From the NCBI GenBank assembly GCA_035545855.1, contig DASZXK010000192.1, positions 4,197 through 68,196 of the forward strand: a stretch of DNA of 64,000 nt. Reading direction: 5' to 3'. Source of the stretch: DASZVB01 sp035545855. GTDB taxonomy: Bacteria; Myxococcota_A; Polyangia; Polyangiales; Polyangiaceae. Under the pieces are notes generated by a model. It was not told the origin of the DNA. It searched no databases and saw nothing but the letters and a program-made list of their open reading frames with translations. Positions 33,334 to 42,224 of the stretch are shown one piece after another (position 1 is the stretch's first letter; each line of letters opens with the position of its first letter). Both the position numbers and the translations under genes were made by a program.

Positions 33334-34076
33334 TGAGAGAGACGGGGGCGCACGGCCCGGCGCGTGCGGGCGCGCTGGGATTCGTGTTCGTGTGGGGGGC
33401 GCTCGCCGCTTCGGCGTGTACGGCACCGGCCGAAGCGCCCAGGATCGAGTACGCGCCGCACCCGCAGGGCGTCGCGATCGATCCCGTGCTGGCGCTTCCC
33501 GCGGCGACCTCGGAAGCCGAGCCAGCGGGGGGAGTCGTGGTGCTCGCCGAGCCGGTGGATCCCGAACCGGCGCGGAGGCTCGTGCGCGAGTTCTTCGAGG
33601 CCGTCGTCGCGGAATCGCTGCCCGATCTATCTCGCGTGCTGGACCCGGCCGCGCACGCCCGCACGACCGGCAAACCGCCACGGCCCGAGCCCGCCCTACC
33701 CTGGTGGCGGCGCCGCTTCGAACGGCTCGACTACACGGCGCTCGGGGCGGAGGTCTTCTACCGGCGCTCGGAGATGGAGGCCCACACGGCCCGGGACACC
33801 GGAGGCACCGGACGAGCTCTGCCGGTCGTTCCCAGGGAAAATGAGATCGTCGTCGTCGTGGCGGTCGCCGGCCAGGCCGCGAACAAGCTGTTCGGCCCCG
33901 AGATCACGTTCCTCGTGCGTCGCGGAAAGCGCATGACCGCGGGCGATGGCCGGGCGGGCGAGGGACCCGCGGGCGCCGCTCCGGGAAGTAGTGGCGGGCC
34001 AGCGGGAGCCGCCCCGGGCCTCGAGACGAGCGACTACAAGATTGCCGAACTCTACGAGGACTTTCGGCTACCCTGA
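33333..34076 (+). CDS. Probable lipoprotein of unknown function
   Basis: The 247-residue protein begins with a signal sequence ending AASACTAP, a likely lipobox with Cys about 29. A linker rich in Pro/Ala/Glu leads to a folded domain (about 80-205) with NTF2-like features: an initial helix ARRLVREFFEAVVAESLPDLSRVLD and later strands ending EITFLVRRGKRM and YKIAELYEDFRLP. A Gly/Ala-rich insert (about 208-232) interrupts the end. It is coupled to the upstream glutaminase-like gene by TGATG. The NTF2 comparison is tentative. Confidence 0.7.
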   Translation: MRETGAHGPARAGALGFVFVWGALAASACTAPAEAPRIEYAPHPQGVAIDPVLALPAATSEAEPAGGVVVLAEPVDPEPARRLVREFFEAVVAESLPDLSRVLDPAAHARTTGKPPRPEPALPWWRRRFERLDYTALGAEVFYRRSEMEAHTARDTGGTGRALPVVPRENEIVVVVAVAGQAANKLFGPEITFLVRRGKRMTAGDGRAGEGPAGAAPGSSGGPAGAAPGLETSDYKIAELYEDFRLP

Positions 34077-34101
34077 GGAGTCGAAGCTCGAGGGAATCAG
34101 C

Positions 34102-34944
34102 ATGGAGCAGACACGACCGCTGGCTTGCATCCAGTGCGGAATCGTCCTTGCCGTCGCGGGCGGCCGGTGTCCTCAGTGCGGCGCGCTCCAGCCGGAGCCC
34201 GGCTCCCCGCTCTCCACGGACCCTTCCGCGTCGCTCCACTCGCGCGCCTCGAGGGGCGCCCCGTCTCCCGTGCGGCCGCTGCCGAAGCGGCCGAACCAGG
34301 CGCTCCCGTGGATCGTCCTCGGCGTCGGGCTCGCGGTGATCGTGGTCGCCGGAATCCTGTTCTCTCCGAAGAGCCAGGATGCGGCTCGAGCCGCACCCTC
34401 CGCGGCGCCGAAGGCCGCTCCGGCCGCGACGCCGGCCGCACCCGTCGACCCGAACGATCTCGGCATCGCCGATCGGTCGGCGGCAGACCCGGGTGATCTG
34501 CTGCTCCACGCGAAGACGCGGGCCCAGACCTGGAACGCGGATGCCGTCCTGGTTTCGCTCCGCGCGACCCGGGTCGGAGACGGCAAGGTGAACCTCGCAG
34601 GCGGCGCCACCATCGAATACGTCTTCGGCAAGCCGACGGGAGAAGGCTTCGCCGCGGGCGCGAAGGTGGCGCCCAAGCACCTCAGGATCGTCGTCGGGTC
34701 GGGCGCGACGTCCGTGGAGGAGACGGGGCGCGGCGGAGGCCGGGCCGCCCTGGAACCGAACTGCCCGATCGACGAGGCCGCGCGGAAGGCTCGAGCGGCT
34801 GGGCTCTCGGGCTCGGCGCCGCTCGACGTCCGGTACGAGTTCAGCGAAAAGCACAAGAAGGCCGTGTACCGGATGTACGCCGAGGGCGACGAGGCCCACG
34901 ACCGCACCATCGACGGCCAGTCCTGCGCCGTCCTGGTTCGCTGA
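34102..34944 (+). CDS. Membrane protein with N-terminal zinc ribbon
   Basis: The 280-residue protein starts with a four-Cys zinc ribbon (Cys 9, 12, 23 and 26 in CIQCGIVLAVAGGRCPQCG), a polar linker, one membrane helix (about 66-88, LPWIVLGVGLAVIVVAGILF), an Ala/Pro spacer and a C-terminal domain of about 150 residues outside the cytoplasm with two Cys (EPNCPIDEA and GQSCAVLVR) that may pair. Zinc ribbon plus membrane helix proteins are common in myxobacteria; this one is unassigned. It follows the lipoprotein gene by 25 bases in the same operon. Confidence 0.75.
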   Translation: MEQTRPLACIQCGIVLAVAGGRCPQCGALQPEPGSPLSTDPSASLHSRASRGAPSPVRPLPKRPNQALPWIVLGVGLAVIVVAGILFSPKSQDAARAAPSAAPKAAPAATPAAPVDPNDLGIADRSAADPGDLLLHAKTRAQTWNADAVLVSLRATRVGDGKVNLAGGATIEYVFGKPTGEGFAAGAKVAPKHLRIVVGSGATSVEETGRGGGRAALEPNCPIDEAARKARAAGLSGSAPLDVRYEFSEKHKKAVYRMYAEGDEAHDRTIDGQSCAVLVR

Positions 34945-35025
34945 ACGGCGCCGCAGAACCGAAGAGCTTCCTTCGCCTCGCGCGAGGCGGTCACGTCACG
35001 CCGCCGACCGAGCGGCGGAGGAACG

Positions 35026-35502
35026 TCACATCCCGGAGAGGATGCGGAAGCTCTCGCCTTCCGGAACCAGCTCGAGGCGGTTCTCGGCGACTCGACGCCG
35101 CCACATGTCGCCCGTCGGCGTCGGGATCTTGTAGCTCGCCGAGTACGTGTAGTCCACGAGCACCGTGTGCTTCTTCCCCTCGCCCACGCGGCGGTAGCGG
35201 ATCTCGTATCGGATCGTGCGCGTCTGCTTGAACTTGTCCTCGAGGTAGCTCTTCAAACCCGCGTAGTCGAGGTCGTCGGTCGCGTCGGCGTTGCCGCCGT
35301 CCTCGTAGTATTTCGGGTGCGCCATCTTGAGGAGCTTGTCGACGTTCCGCATCTCGACGGCGTGGCGGTAGTCCTCGCAGAACTCGATGACGCGGCGGTT
35401 CGAGTCCGTGTCCTCGACGTCCGTGTTCGGGATGTAGTGCGTCGCGCAGCCGAGGCAGAGGGCCGCCGCGACCACGGCGCTCAGGACCTTTCGCGGGATC
35501 AT
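35026..35502 (-). CDS. Small lipoprotein, probable NTF2-like fold
   Basis: The 158-residue protein has a lipoprotein signal (LSAVVAAALCLGC, Cys 19). The mature part starts with a helix-rich segment (NRRVIEFCEDYRHAVEMRNVDKLLKMAHPKYY, here split into its two halves by eye) and continues with long beta strands (IRYEIRYRRVGEGKKHTVL, TYSASYKIPT, NRLELVPEGESFRIL), the usual order in NTF2-like or SnoaL-type domains. ATG 35502 gives a typical signal; ATG 35535 would add 11 residues. It lies 85 bases downstream of the ketosynthase operon and may or may not belong to it. Confidence 0.75.
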   Translation of the reverse strand: MIPRKVLSAVVAAALCLGCATHYIPNTDVEDTDSNRRVIEFCEDYRHAVEMRNVDKLLKMAHPKYYEDGGNADATDDLDYAGLKSYLEDKFKQTRTIRYEIRYRRVGEGKKHTVLVDYTYSASYKIPTPTGDMWRRRVAENRLELVPEGESFRILSGM

Positions 35503-35587
35503 CCGGCGAACGAACGCCGATCGGTCGAGGACCATTCCGCGGCGGACAGTGCCAGAACCCGACCCGGACGAGCAACCCCGTTCCCGC

Positions 35588-37471
35588 TCAGGAAGGATGA
35601 TTTCCCGGGGAGAGTCGCTGGATTAGCCCGATGAGGGACGGATACCCGGGCGGGTCCCCGCGCGGGTTCTCGGACCGGGACGCTTCACGAAGCGCCCGTG
35701 AAATCACGTCCCGCGGGATGCCGCTCCCCCCGGGCGCGCGCTCGAGCAGGACGGCGACCGCGCCCGAGACGGGCAACGGGAGACCCGCGGCGACGAAGAC
35801 GTCGGTGACGACGGGGCCGACGTCTTCCGCCGCGACCACGACGAGCGCGTCGGCGTCCCCCGCTTCGAGCAGATCGACGGCCACGAGGAGCGCCTCGACG
35901 GCAGCGGCAGGCCCGGCACCGACCGCGAACGATGGCCCCCGAAGACCGAACGCGATCGAGCACTGCCCGGGGGCGAGGTTCGGCGAGGTCGCCGGAAACC
36001 GCCGCGGCGCGGCGCCGGGACGTCCGCGCGCGCGGAGGCCGGCCTGGAACGCTTCGTTGTTCTCGAGGCACGCCGCCGCGCTGCCGAGGATCACGCCCGT
36101 CCGATCGGGAGTCGTGACGAGCACGCCGTCGAGCACCGTTGCGACCGCCGCGACGGCGGCCGCCGAGAGCCGGTCCAGCCGCTCGAGCTGGACGTCGGGA
36201 AGACGCGTGACGCCCCGAAGCGCGCGCGCGTCCTCGGCGGAGCGCGGTGTGCCGACGCGAACGATGCGCGCCGCTCCGCGTGCCACGGGCGTCCCCGGGG
36301 CGGAGCCGGTGGTGACGACGAGCGCCGCGTTCGCGCCGCCGAACGCCGCGGAGAGCTTCAACGCCGTCGTCGGGCGTCCCGACTCGTTCCGTTCGAGGAG
36401 CCTCGCCGGTGCCTCGGGATCGGGCATGCCCGGGGAACAGGCGCCGGGCGAGATCCCCCGGCGCATCGCCTCGAGGACCGCCGCGATCTCGAGCGCGGCG
36501 CTCGCGCCGAGGGTGTGCCCGACGACCGACTTGAAGGGATGGACGACGACGTCCGCAGCGTGAGGGCCGAGCGCCGTCGCGAGGGCACGGGCCTCGGCCG
36601 CGTCGTTGAACGGCGTGGCCGTCGCGTGCGCGCTGACGACGTCGACGTCCTCGGGTCGGATGCCCGCGTCGGCCAGCGCCGCCACGGCCGCTCGGGACAG
36701 CCCCCCGCCCTCGCGATCCGGCGCGGTCACGTGCACCGCGTCCGACGAAGCCGCGAAGCCGGCGAGACGACCGAGCTCCGGGAGCCCCGACGCCGGCAAC
36801 GCGAGAACGAAGAACGCGGCCGCTTCCCCGAGCGCCATGCCGTCCCGCCCGACGCGAAAGGGACGCGGCATGGATGCGCTCGTCGCGCCGAGGGATTCGA
36901 AGCCCGTCGCGACGAACGGGGTCACGGCGTCGTAGCCGCCGGCGATCGCGAGATCGACGTGGCCGAGGGCGAGCAGGCGCGAGGCGTACCCGAGCGCCAC
37001 GGCCGACGACGCGCACGCGGCCAGGATCTGAACGCGCTCCTCGAACCGGACGCCGAGTGCGTCCTCCAGGGCCCGGAGCGGGCCGAAGTACGGCGCCGCC
37101 GCGGCGAGCTCCGGCGAGAGCGCTCCGCCCCGGGCCCGGGCATCGAGGGCCGCGACGAGCGACGCCATGCCCCCGGACGACGTGCCGACGACGAGCGCGA
37201 TCCGTCGTCGCTCGAGCTCGGGGACGCGCTCGCGGAGCGCCCGACCCAGGGCGCCGCCGACCCGACGGAGGAGCACCGCCGCAGGATCCTCTCCCTTCGG
37301 CTCGTGGACGGCCCGCGCGAGGAAGGGGCGCTCGAGCCCGGCGGCCTCGAGGATCGCATCTTCGTGAATCGCCGAGACGGGGCGCTCTCCGACCTCGCCG
37401 ACGGAGTACGCCCGCACGCCGCTGCCGAGCGCCGATTCGGCCTCGATCGCGACGATGGAGACCGGCGTCAT
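35588..37471 (-). CDS. Ketosynthase fused to a degenerate ketosynthase lobe (last gene of ACP-KS operon)
   Basis: The 627-residue protein begins with a thiolase-fold ketosynthase. Active Cys 153 lies in ILAACASSAVAL, His 282 in VSAHATATPFNDAAE, and Lys 314 and His 319 in HPFKSVVGHTLGASAALE. After residue 400 a second region repeats a ketosynthase N-terminal lobe (VTTPDRTGVILGSAAACLEN, IAFGLRGPSFAVGAG) in which the active Cys position is Gly/Pro (about 520-521), so it cannot condense. This resembles a chain-length-factor-like module joined to an active enzyme. The start overlaps the upstream gene by ATGA. The product pathway is unknown. Confidence 0.88.
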   Translation of the reverse strand: MTPVSIVAIEAESALGSGVRAYSVGEVGERPVSAIHEDAILEAAGLERPFLARAVHEPKGEDPAAVLLRRVGGALGRALRERVPELERRRIALVVGTSSGGMASLVAALDARARGGALSPELAAAAPYFGPLRALEDALGVRFEERVQILAACASSAVALGYASRLLALGHVDLAIAGGYDAVTPFVATGFESLGATSASMPRPFRVGRDGMALGEAAAFFVLALPASGLPELGRLAGFAASSDAVHVTAPDREGGGLSRAAVAALADAGIRPEDVDVVSAHATATPFNDAAEARALATALGPHAADVVVHPFKSVVGHTLGASAALEIAAVLEAMRRGISPGACSPGMPDPEAPARLLERNESGRPTTALKLSAAFGGANAALVVTTGSAPGTPVARGAARIVRVGTPRSAEDARALRGVTRLPDVQLERLDRLSAAAVAAVATVLDGVLVTTPDRTGVILGSAAACLENNEAFQAGLRARGRPGAAPRRFPATSPNLAPGQCSIAFGLRGPSFAVGAGPAAAVEALLVAVDLLEAGDADALVVVAAEDVGPVVTDVFVAAGLPLPVSGAVAVLLERAPGGSGIPRDVISRALREASRSENPRGDPPGYPSLIGLIQRLSPGNHPS

Positions 37472-39660
37472 CCGGGGCCCGCGAAGTGGAACGCGTAAAG
37501 CCGGCGGGCGTTCCAGCCCACGACGAGCACGTCCGTCGCCTGCCCGCGGACGACCAGCGCCCGGGCAAAGGCGAGCGCGTACGCGGTGACGCCCTCGTGG
37601 AACCCGGTCTCGGGCCCGAGCACGCGGATCTCGGCGGAGCCCCACCCCGATCGGCGGAGCAGGTCCGCGGCGAGGACCGGCTCGCGAACGGCGAGGACCA
37701 GAGCGCGCCCCGGTCCCGAGGGCGGTTCGAGCCGGAGGGAGTCGAGGCTCGTTCGCGCGGCGACGCGTCGCTGGGCGAGCCGTACCCGCGTGTCGGCGCC
37801 GCGAGCCCGGGCGTGCTCGTCGGATTCGAGGAGGACCCAGGCGGCTCCCTCGCTCCGGGGGATGTCGCTCACCGTTTCGCAGGCGGGGCCGAGCAGGTCG
37901 GCGGCGAACGAGTCGTACGGGTCGCCGCTCCCGGCCACCAGCGCTTCTGCCTCTCCGGACTCGAGCCAGTCGCACGCCACGTCCACCGCGGCCTCACCCG
38001 TCGCTTCGAGGTCGCAGGTGGAGAGGATCGGGCCGCGCAGCCCGAGGTAGATGGATGCGTTGCCCGACGCGGCCGACGGAAGGAGATGCGGAAACTCCGC
38101 CGGGGGAACCCGCTTGGGCCCCTTTTCCGCGCCGGTCTGGAGGAACGCGGCCGTGCGCTCGACGTTGCCGAACGCCGTCCCCACGACGAGACCGACGCCG
38201 CTCCGTCCGCCCTCGCCGAGCCCGCCCGACTCCAGGGCGGCGCGCGCACCGAGCGTCGCGAACGTCGCGAGCGAATCGAAGCGCCGACTTCTCTCGGGGT
38301 CCAGGTCCGCGAGCGGCGCCCACGAGAGCCGCGCCGGTTGCGCCGTCGACCCCGGCGCACACGCTTCACCCGACAGCACGCTCGAAGGGCCGAACGTCGA
38401 CGCCGCGGTGACGACCACCGTGCGTCGCGCGCGCTCGGGTGTGGGCCGACGTCTCGCATCGCCGCGCTCGAACGCGAGCACCGTCCCCGTCCCCCCGAAG
38501 CCGAACGAGCTCGACAGCGCCGCGCGGAGGGGCGAAGGTTCTCCGCTGCCAGTCACGTGACGCAGACGGCACGCCTCGTCCGGCGTCACGAGACCGCCGG
38601 TGGGCGGGACGACGCCCTGCGAGAGAGCGAGGACCGTGACCGCGGCCTCGATGGCCCCGGCCGCGCCGAGCGTGTGCCCGAGCTGCCCCTTCGAGGAGGA
38701 AACGAAGACTCGGCGCGCTTCGGCGCCGAGCGCCGCGTGGATCGCGAGAGTCTCCACGGTGTCGTTCGAGGTCGTGCCGGTGCCGTGGGCGTTCACGTAG
38801 TCGACGGCGGTCGCGTCGAGCCCCGCCCTCCGGAGCGCGCCGGCGATCGTCCCGGCGGCGGCGCGCCCCGACGGCTCGGGCTGCGTGATGTGGTGAGCTT
38901 CCGCGCTCACGGCCCACCCCGAGAGGAATGCCACGACGGTCGCTCCCCGCCGGGCGGCGGCCTCCTCCGTTTCGAGGACGAGGAACGCCGCTCCCTCGCC
39001 CAGCGTGAGCCCCTGGCGGTCGCGGTCGAACGGGCGGCACGGGACCTTGTCCGTCGCTCCGAGGGAGTTGAATCCGGTGAACGTCAGGCGGCAGAGCGCG
39101 TCCGTCCCTCCGGCGAGCACCCGCTCCGTGCGTCCCGTCACGAGCCAGGACGCCGCCTGGACGAGCGCGTTGGCGCTGCTCGAGCATGCGCTGCAGATCG
39201 TGCGGCTCGGGCCCGTCGCGGACAGCGCCTCGACGAGGCGATCGGCCGTGCTCGACAGCGGATAGGAGAGCAACGGCTCCGCGGCGGCGCGGAGGTCTTC
39301 CACCTTCCGGGCCGCGAGGAGCGCCTCGGCCTCGAGCATGCCGCCGGTGGTGACGCCCACGGTGACGCCGAGCCCCTCGCCGCTTCCGACGCCCGCGCGC
39401 GCGAGGGCGTCCCTCGCCGCGACCAGCGCGAGCGCGTCCGACCGCGACCAGGGCGCGGTGAAGCCGCGTGGAGCTTCGGCTCGAGGCGCGAAGCCACGGA
39501 CCTCGGCGGCGAGGGTCGTGCGCTGCCCGGAGACGTCGAAGAGCGACACCTCCGAGAACCCGCGGTCGCCGCGCACGAGGGCGGCGAAGGTCTCCTCCGC
39601 GCTTCGGCCGAGCGCCGTGATCATGCCGACGCCGGTGACGGCGATGCGGCCCCGGTTCAT
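37468..39660 (-). CDS. Ketosynthase fused to a degenerate ketosynthase (chain-length-factor-like) region
   Basis: The 730-residue protein has a full FabF-type ketosynthase (residues 1-400): Cys 159 in TICSACSSSANAL, His 292 in NAHGTGTTSNDTVE, and Lys 324 and His 329 in SSSKGQLGHTLGAAG. Residues about 412-730 form a second ketosynthase-like region (VVGTAFGNVERTAAF, NASIYLGLRGPIL) where the position equivalent to the nucleophile is Glu 552, counted from the conserved Gly-Pro. That half may act as a chain-length factor or decarboxylase-like partner. It is coupled by ATGA both to the acyl carrier gene upstream and to a second fused ketosynthase downstream. Confidence 0.9.
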   Translation of the reverse strand: MNRGRIAVTGVGMITALGRSAEETFAALVRGDRGFSEVSLFDVSGQRTTLAAEVRGFAPRAEAPRGFTAPWSRSDALALVAARDALARAGVGSGEGLGVTVGVTTGGMLEAEALLAARKVEDLRAAAEPLLSYPLSSTADRLVEALSATGPSRTICSACSSSANALVQAASWLVTGRTERVLAGGTDALCRLTFTGFNSLGATDKVPCRPFDRDRQGLTLGEGAAFLVLETEEAAARRGATVVAFLSGWAVSAEAHHITQPEPSGRAAAGTIAGALRRAGLDATAVDYVNAHGTGTTSNDTVETLAIHAALGAEARRVFVSSSKGQLGHTLGAAGAIEAAVTVLALSQGVVPPTGGLVTPDEACRLRHVTGSGEPSPLRAALSSSFGFGGTGTVLAFERGDARRRPTPERARRTVVVTAASTFGPSSVLSGEACAPGSTAQPARLSWAPLADLDPERSRRFDSLATFATLGARAALESGGLGEGGRSGVGLVVGTAFGNVERTAAFLQTGAEKGPKRVPPAEFPHLLPSAASGNASIYLGLRGPILSTCDLEATGEAAVDVACDWLESGEAEALVAGSGDPYDSFAADLLGPACETVSDIPRSEGAAWVLLESDEHARARGADTRVRLAQRRVAARTSLDSLRLEPPSGPGRALVLAVREPVLAADLLRRSGWGSAEIRVLGPETGFHEGVTAYALAFARALVVRGQATDVLVVGWNARRLYAFHFAGPG

Positions 39661-39923
39661 CTTGCCGCCCGAGCTCCGAGCACGTGGTCCGCTATCGCCG
39701 AGACGGACGCGAAGATGGCCTTCGCGCGGTCGTCCTCCGGGATGGTCACCGCGAACTTCTCCTCGATCGCGACCGCCAGCTGAAGCGCGTCCAGCGAGTC
39801 CAACCCGAGGCCCTCTCCGAAGAGCGGAGCATCCTCGTCGATGGACTCCTCCGTATGACCGCGGAGGTCGAGCTCCTCGATGATGAGGCGCTTCAGCGCT
39901 CGCTTGAGCTCGGCGGCATCCAT
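39657..39923 (-). CDS. Acyl carrier protein
   Basis: The 88-residue protein has the acyl carrier helix pattern and the phosphopantetheine site Ser 43 in GEGLGLDSLDALQLAVAIE, followed by FAVTIPEDD and a C-terminal helix. It would carry acyl chains for the two fused ketosynthases downstream, to which it is coupled by ATGA. ATG 39923 starts 5 bases after the moxR stop. It is clearly separate from a housekeeping AcpP, which normally lies near fabF/fabG; no acyltransferase, ketoreductase or dehydratase gene is present here. Confidence 0.93.
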   Translation of the reverse strand: MDAAELKRALKRLIIEELDLRGHTEESIDEDAPLFGEGLGLDSLDALQLAVAIEEKFAVTIPEDDRAKAIFASVSAIADHVLGARAAR

Positions 39924-39928
39924 CTCGC

Positions 39929-40930
39929 TCAGGTTCCCGCCTTCTGCAGCACCGCCTGCACGACGTCGCGATCCGTGACGCCGTCCGCCTCGGCGCGATA
40001 CCCGAGGACGATCCGGTGCCGGAGCGCCGGGAGCGCCATGGCGACCACGTCCTCCACGTCCGCCGCGGCTTCCCCGCGCACCGCCGCGCGTGCCTTGGCG
40101 GACAGGACGAGCGCCTGACTTCCTCGGGGGCCCGCACCGAACCGGACGTACTTCTGGACCCGCTCGGGCGCGTCCGGCTCGCTCGGACGGGTGCGCCGCG
40201 CGAACCGCACGGCGGCGTTCACGGCCTCCTCCGTGATCGGGATCCGCGGAACGAGCTCGGCGAACGAGTGGAGCTCCTCCCGCGTCACGACGGGAGAAAG
40301 CTTCACGACGCGACCCGAGGTCGTCCGGCGCGCGATCTCCCGCTCCTCTTCCTCGGAAGGGTACCGGACGTGAATCTCGAGGAGGAACCGGTCGAGCTGG
40401 GCTTCGGGGAGCGGATACGTGCCTTCCTGCTCGATTGGATTCCGCGTGGCGAACACCTGGAAGGGCTCCGGGAGCGAATGGGTCTTCCCGCCGGCGGTGA
40501 CCGTGCGCTCCTGCATCGCCTGGAGCAGGGCCGCCTGCGTCTTCGGCGGAGTCCGGTTGATCTCGTCGGCGAGCACGAGGTTCTCGAAGATGGGACCAGG
40601 CAGGAAGCGGAGCTCGCGGCGCACGACGTTCCCGACCTCGACCTCGTTCAGCACGTCGGTGCCCGTGATGTCCGCCGGCAGCAGATCCGGCGTGAACTGC
40701 ACGCGACCGAAGGTCAGGCCGAGGGAGTCCGCGACGGAGGCGACGAGTAACGTCTTCGCCAGGCCCGGCACGCCCACGAGCAGCGCGTGGCCGCGGGCGA
40801 GGAGAGTCACGAGGAGGCCGTCGACGACGTCGTCGTGACCCACCACGACCTCCGCGACCTGTTTCCTGAGGCGCTCGCAGGCAGCGCGGCAGCGATCCAG
40901 AAGCTCGACCGGACTGGGAGACTGTTCCAA
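39929..40930 (-). CDS. MoxR-family AAA+ ATPase
   Basis: The 333-residue protein has Walker A GVPGLAKTL (with Ala in place of the usual Lys neighbour pattern GxxGxxKT), Walker B NLVLADEINRTPP, the MoxR signature RVQFTPDLLPADITGTDVL, sensor-1 region FATRNPIEQEGTYPLPEAQLDRFLL and sensor-2 near GPRGSQALVLSAKA. MoxR ATPases act as chaperones that insert cofactors or activate partner complexes, usually with a von Willebrand A protein. Here the downstream neighbours are an acyl carrier protein and ketosynthases instead. It is the first gene of that operon. Confidence 0.95.
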   Translation of the reverse strand: MEQSPSPVELLDRCRAACERLRKQVAEVVVGHDDVVDGLLVTLLARGHALLVGVPGLAKTLLVASVADSLGLTFGRVQFTPDLLPADITGTDVLNEVEVGNVVRRELRFLPGPIFENLVLADEINRTPPKTQAALLQAMQERTVTAGGKTHSLPEPFQVFATRNPIEQEGTYPLPEAQLDRFLLEIHVRYPSEEEEREIARRTTSGRVVKLSPVVTREELHSFAELVPRIPITEEAVNAAVRFARRTRPSEPDAPERVQKYVRFGAGPRGSQALVLSAKARAAVRGEAAADVEDVVAMALPALRHRIVLGYRAEADGVTDRDVVQAVLQKAGT

Positions 40931-41089
40931 GGGGATCCGAAGAAGCAGGCGAATGGGGCGGGCACGGCCGGGCTCGGGCGCCCGGCACGGACATCCAGCC
41001 TAGCACCACTCGCCCGATCAGCGGCCGTCCCGGGGCCCGCGAAAACGCTTGTCTTGCGGGACGATAGCCGTGTAAGCGGGCCCGAAGAC

Positions 41090-41269
41090 ATGTCCCAGAA
41101 CGACCCCGGTGAACCCGTCGGGCCCACCACGGTCATCGAGCGCCCGCCCCCGGGCCCCGGCCGGGGGCACTATCCGGTGCCCGCATGGGTCGTGGCAACG
41201 CTGGGCGCGACGGTCGTGCTCGGCGCGCTCGCCTGGTTCGCGTGGCGGCTCATCCGGAGAGCGAAGTGA
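41090..41269 (+). CDS. Small single-helix membrane protein
   Basis: The 59-residue protein has a polar Pro/Gly-rich first half and one membrane helix (about 33-54, WVVATLGATVVLGALAWFAW) ending in RLIRRAK, which predicts N-out/C-in or an anchored tail. ATG 41090 is the only sensible start. Its stop overlaps the GTG start of the flippase-like gene (GTGA), so the two are translationally coupled and it may be an accessory subunit. It is divergent from moxR over 159 bases. Confidence 0.65.
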   Translation: MSQNDPGEPVGPTTVIERPPPGPGRGHYPVPAWVVATLGATVVLGALAWFAWRLIRRAK

Positions 41270-42222
41270 GCCCCGCGGTTCGCCGCCTCGTCGGGGCGAT
41301 GCTGCTCGCCGTGCTCCTGTACGGCGTCGCCGTCGCCTACACGGGACTGCACACGATCCAGGAGAGCCTCTCGACGTTCGCGTGGTCGTCGTTCGTCTTC
41401 GCGGTGCTGCTCGCGAGCTTCAACTACGTGCTCCGGTTCCTCCGCTTCCGCTACTACCTCGGTCTCCTCGGCGTGACGACGGTCGGCGCCGTGGACGCGC
41501 TCCTCGTGTTCCTTTCGGGCTTCGTGCTCACGGTGACCCCGGGGAAGGTCGGCGAGGTCTTCAAGAGCGCCGTCCTCGCGCAGACGCACGACATCCCCGT
41601 GCAGCGGACGGCTCCGATCGTCGTCGTCGAGCGGCTGAGCGATCTCATCGGTGTGGTCGCGCTCATCCTCGTCGGCAGCGTCGGGTTCCCCTCGGGGCTC
41701 TCCTGGGCCCTCGCGGGCGGCGGCGCCGTGAGCGCCGGCTTCGTCCTGATTCTCTGGGAGCGCCCCTCGAACGCGCTCGTCGCGTTCGCCTCGCGCCATC
41801 CGAGGCTCTCCCGGCTCGCGCCGAAGCTGGAGGAGGCGTTCCGGAGCCTCCGCCTGCTCGCGGGCCCTCGCGCGATCCTCGTCCCCCTCGTGCTTTCCGT
41901 CGTCGCATGGGCGAGCGAGGGCATCGCGCTCTGGGTCCTGCTGCGCGGGTTCGGCGAGCACGCGCCGCTCACGCTCTCGGTCTTCTTCTACGAGACGGCC
42001 TCCCTCGCGGGTGCGCTCATCCCCGTCCCTGGGGGGCTCGGCGTCGTGGAGACGATGCTCCGCGAGCAGCTCGTGCACCTCGGCGGCGTCTCCGTCGGCG
42101 CCGCGACGTCGAGCATGATCCTCGTCCGCTTCGCGACGCTCTGGTGGGCCGTGGCAGTCGGTTTCCTGGCGCTCGGCATCCTGCGGAGCCGCTTCCCGCG
42201 GCTCCGCGGCGTCTCGCCCTGA
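41266..42222 (+). CDS. Flippase-like integral membrane protein (LPG synthase TM family)
   Basis: The 318-residue protein is almost entirely hydrophobic, with about eight membrane helices. It carries the family marks of the lysylphosphatidylglycerol synthase transmembrane/UPF0104 family: an internal RFLRFRYYLGLLGV, SGFVLTVTPGKVGEVFKS, VVVERLSDLIGVVAL, and SLAGALIPVPGGLGVVETML near the C-terminus. Members flip or translocate lipids or lipid-linked sugars; no synthase domain is present. GTG 41266 overlaps the stop of the small membrane protein gene. The substrate cannot be read from sequence. Confidence 0.88.
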   Translation: MSPAVRRLVGAMLLAVLLYGVAVAYTGLHTIQESLSTFAWSSFVFAVLLASFNYVLRFLRFRYYLGLLGVTTVGAVDALLVFLSGFVLTVTPGKVGEVFKSAVLAQTHDIPVQRTAPIVVVERLSDLIGVVALILVGSVGFPSGLSWALAGGGAVSAGFVLILWERPSNALVAFASRHPRLSRLAPKLEEAFRSLRLLAGPRAILVPLVLSVVAWASEGIALWVLLRGFGEHAPLTLSVFFYETASLAGALIPVPGGLGVVETMLREQLVHLGGVSVGAATSSMILVRFATLWWAVAVGFLALGILRSRFPRLRGVSP

Positions 42223-42224
42223 GC

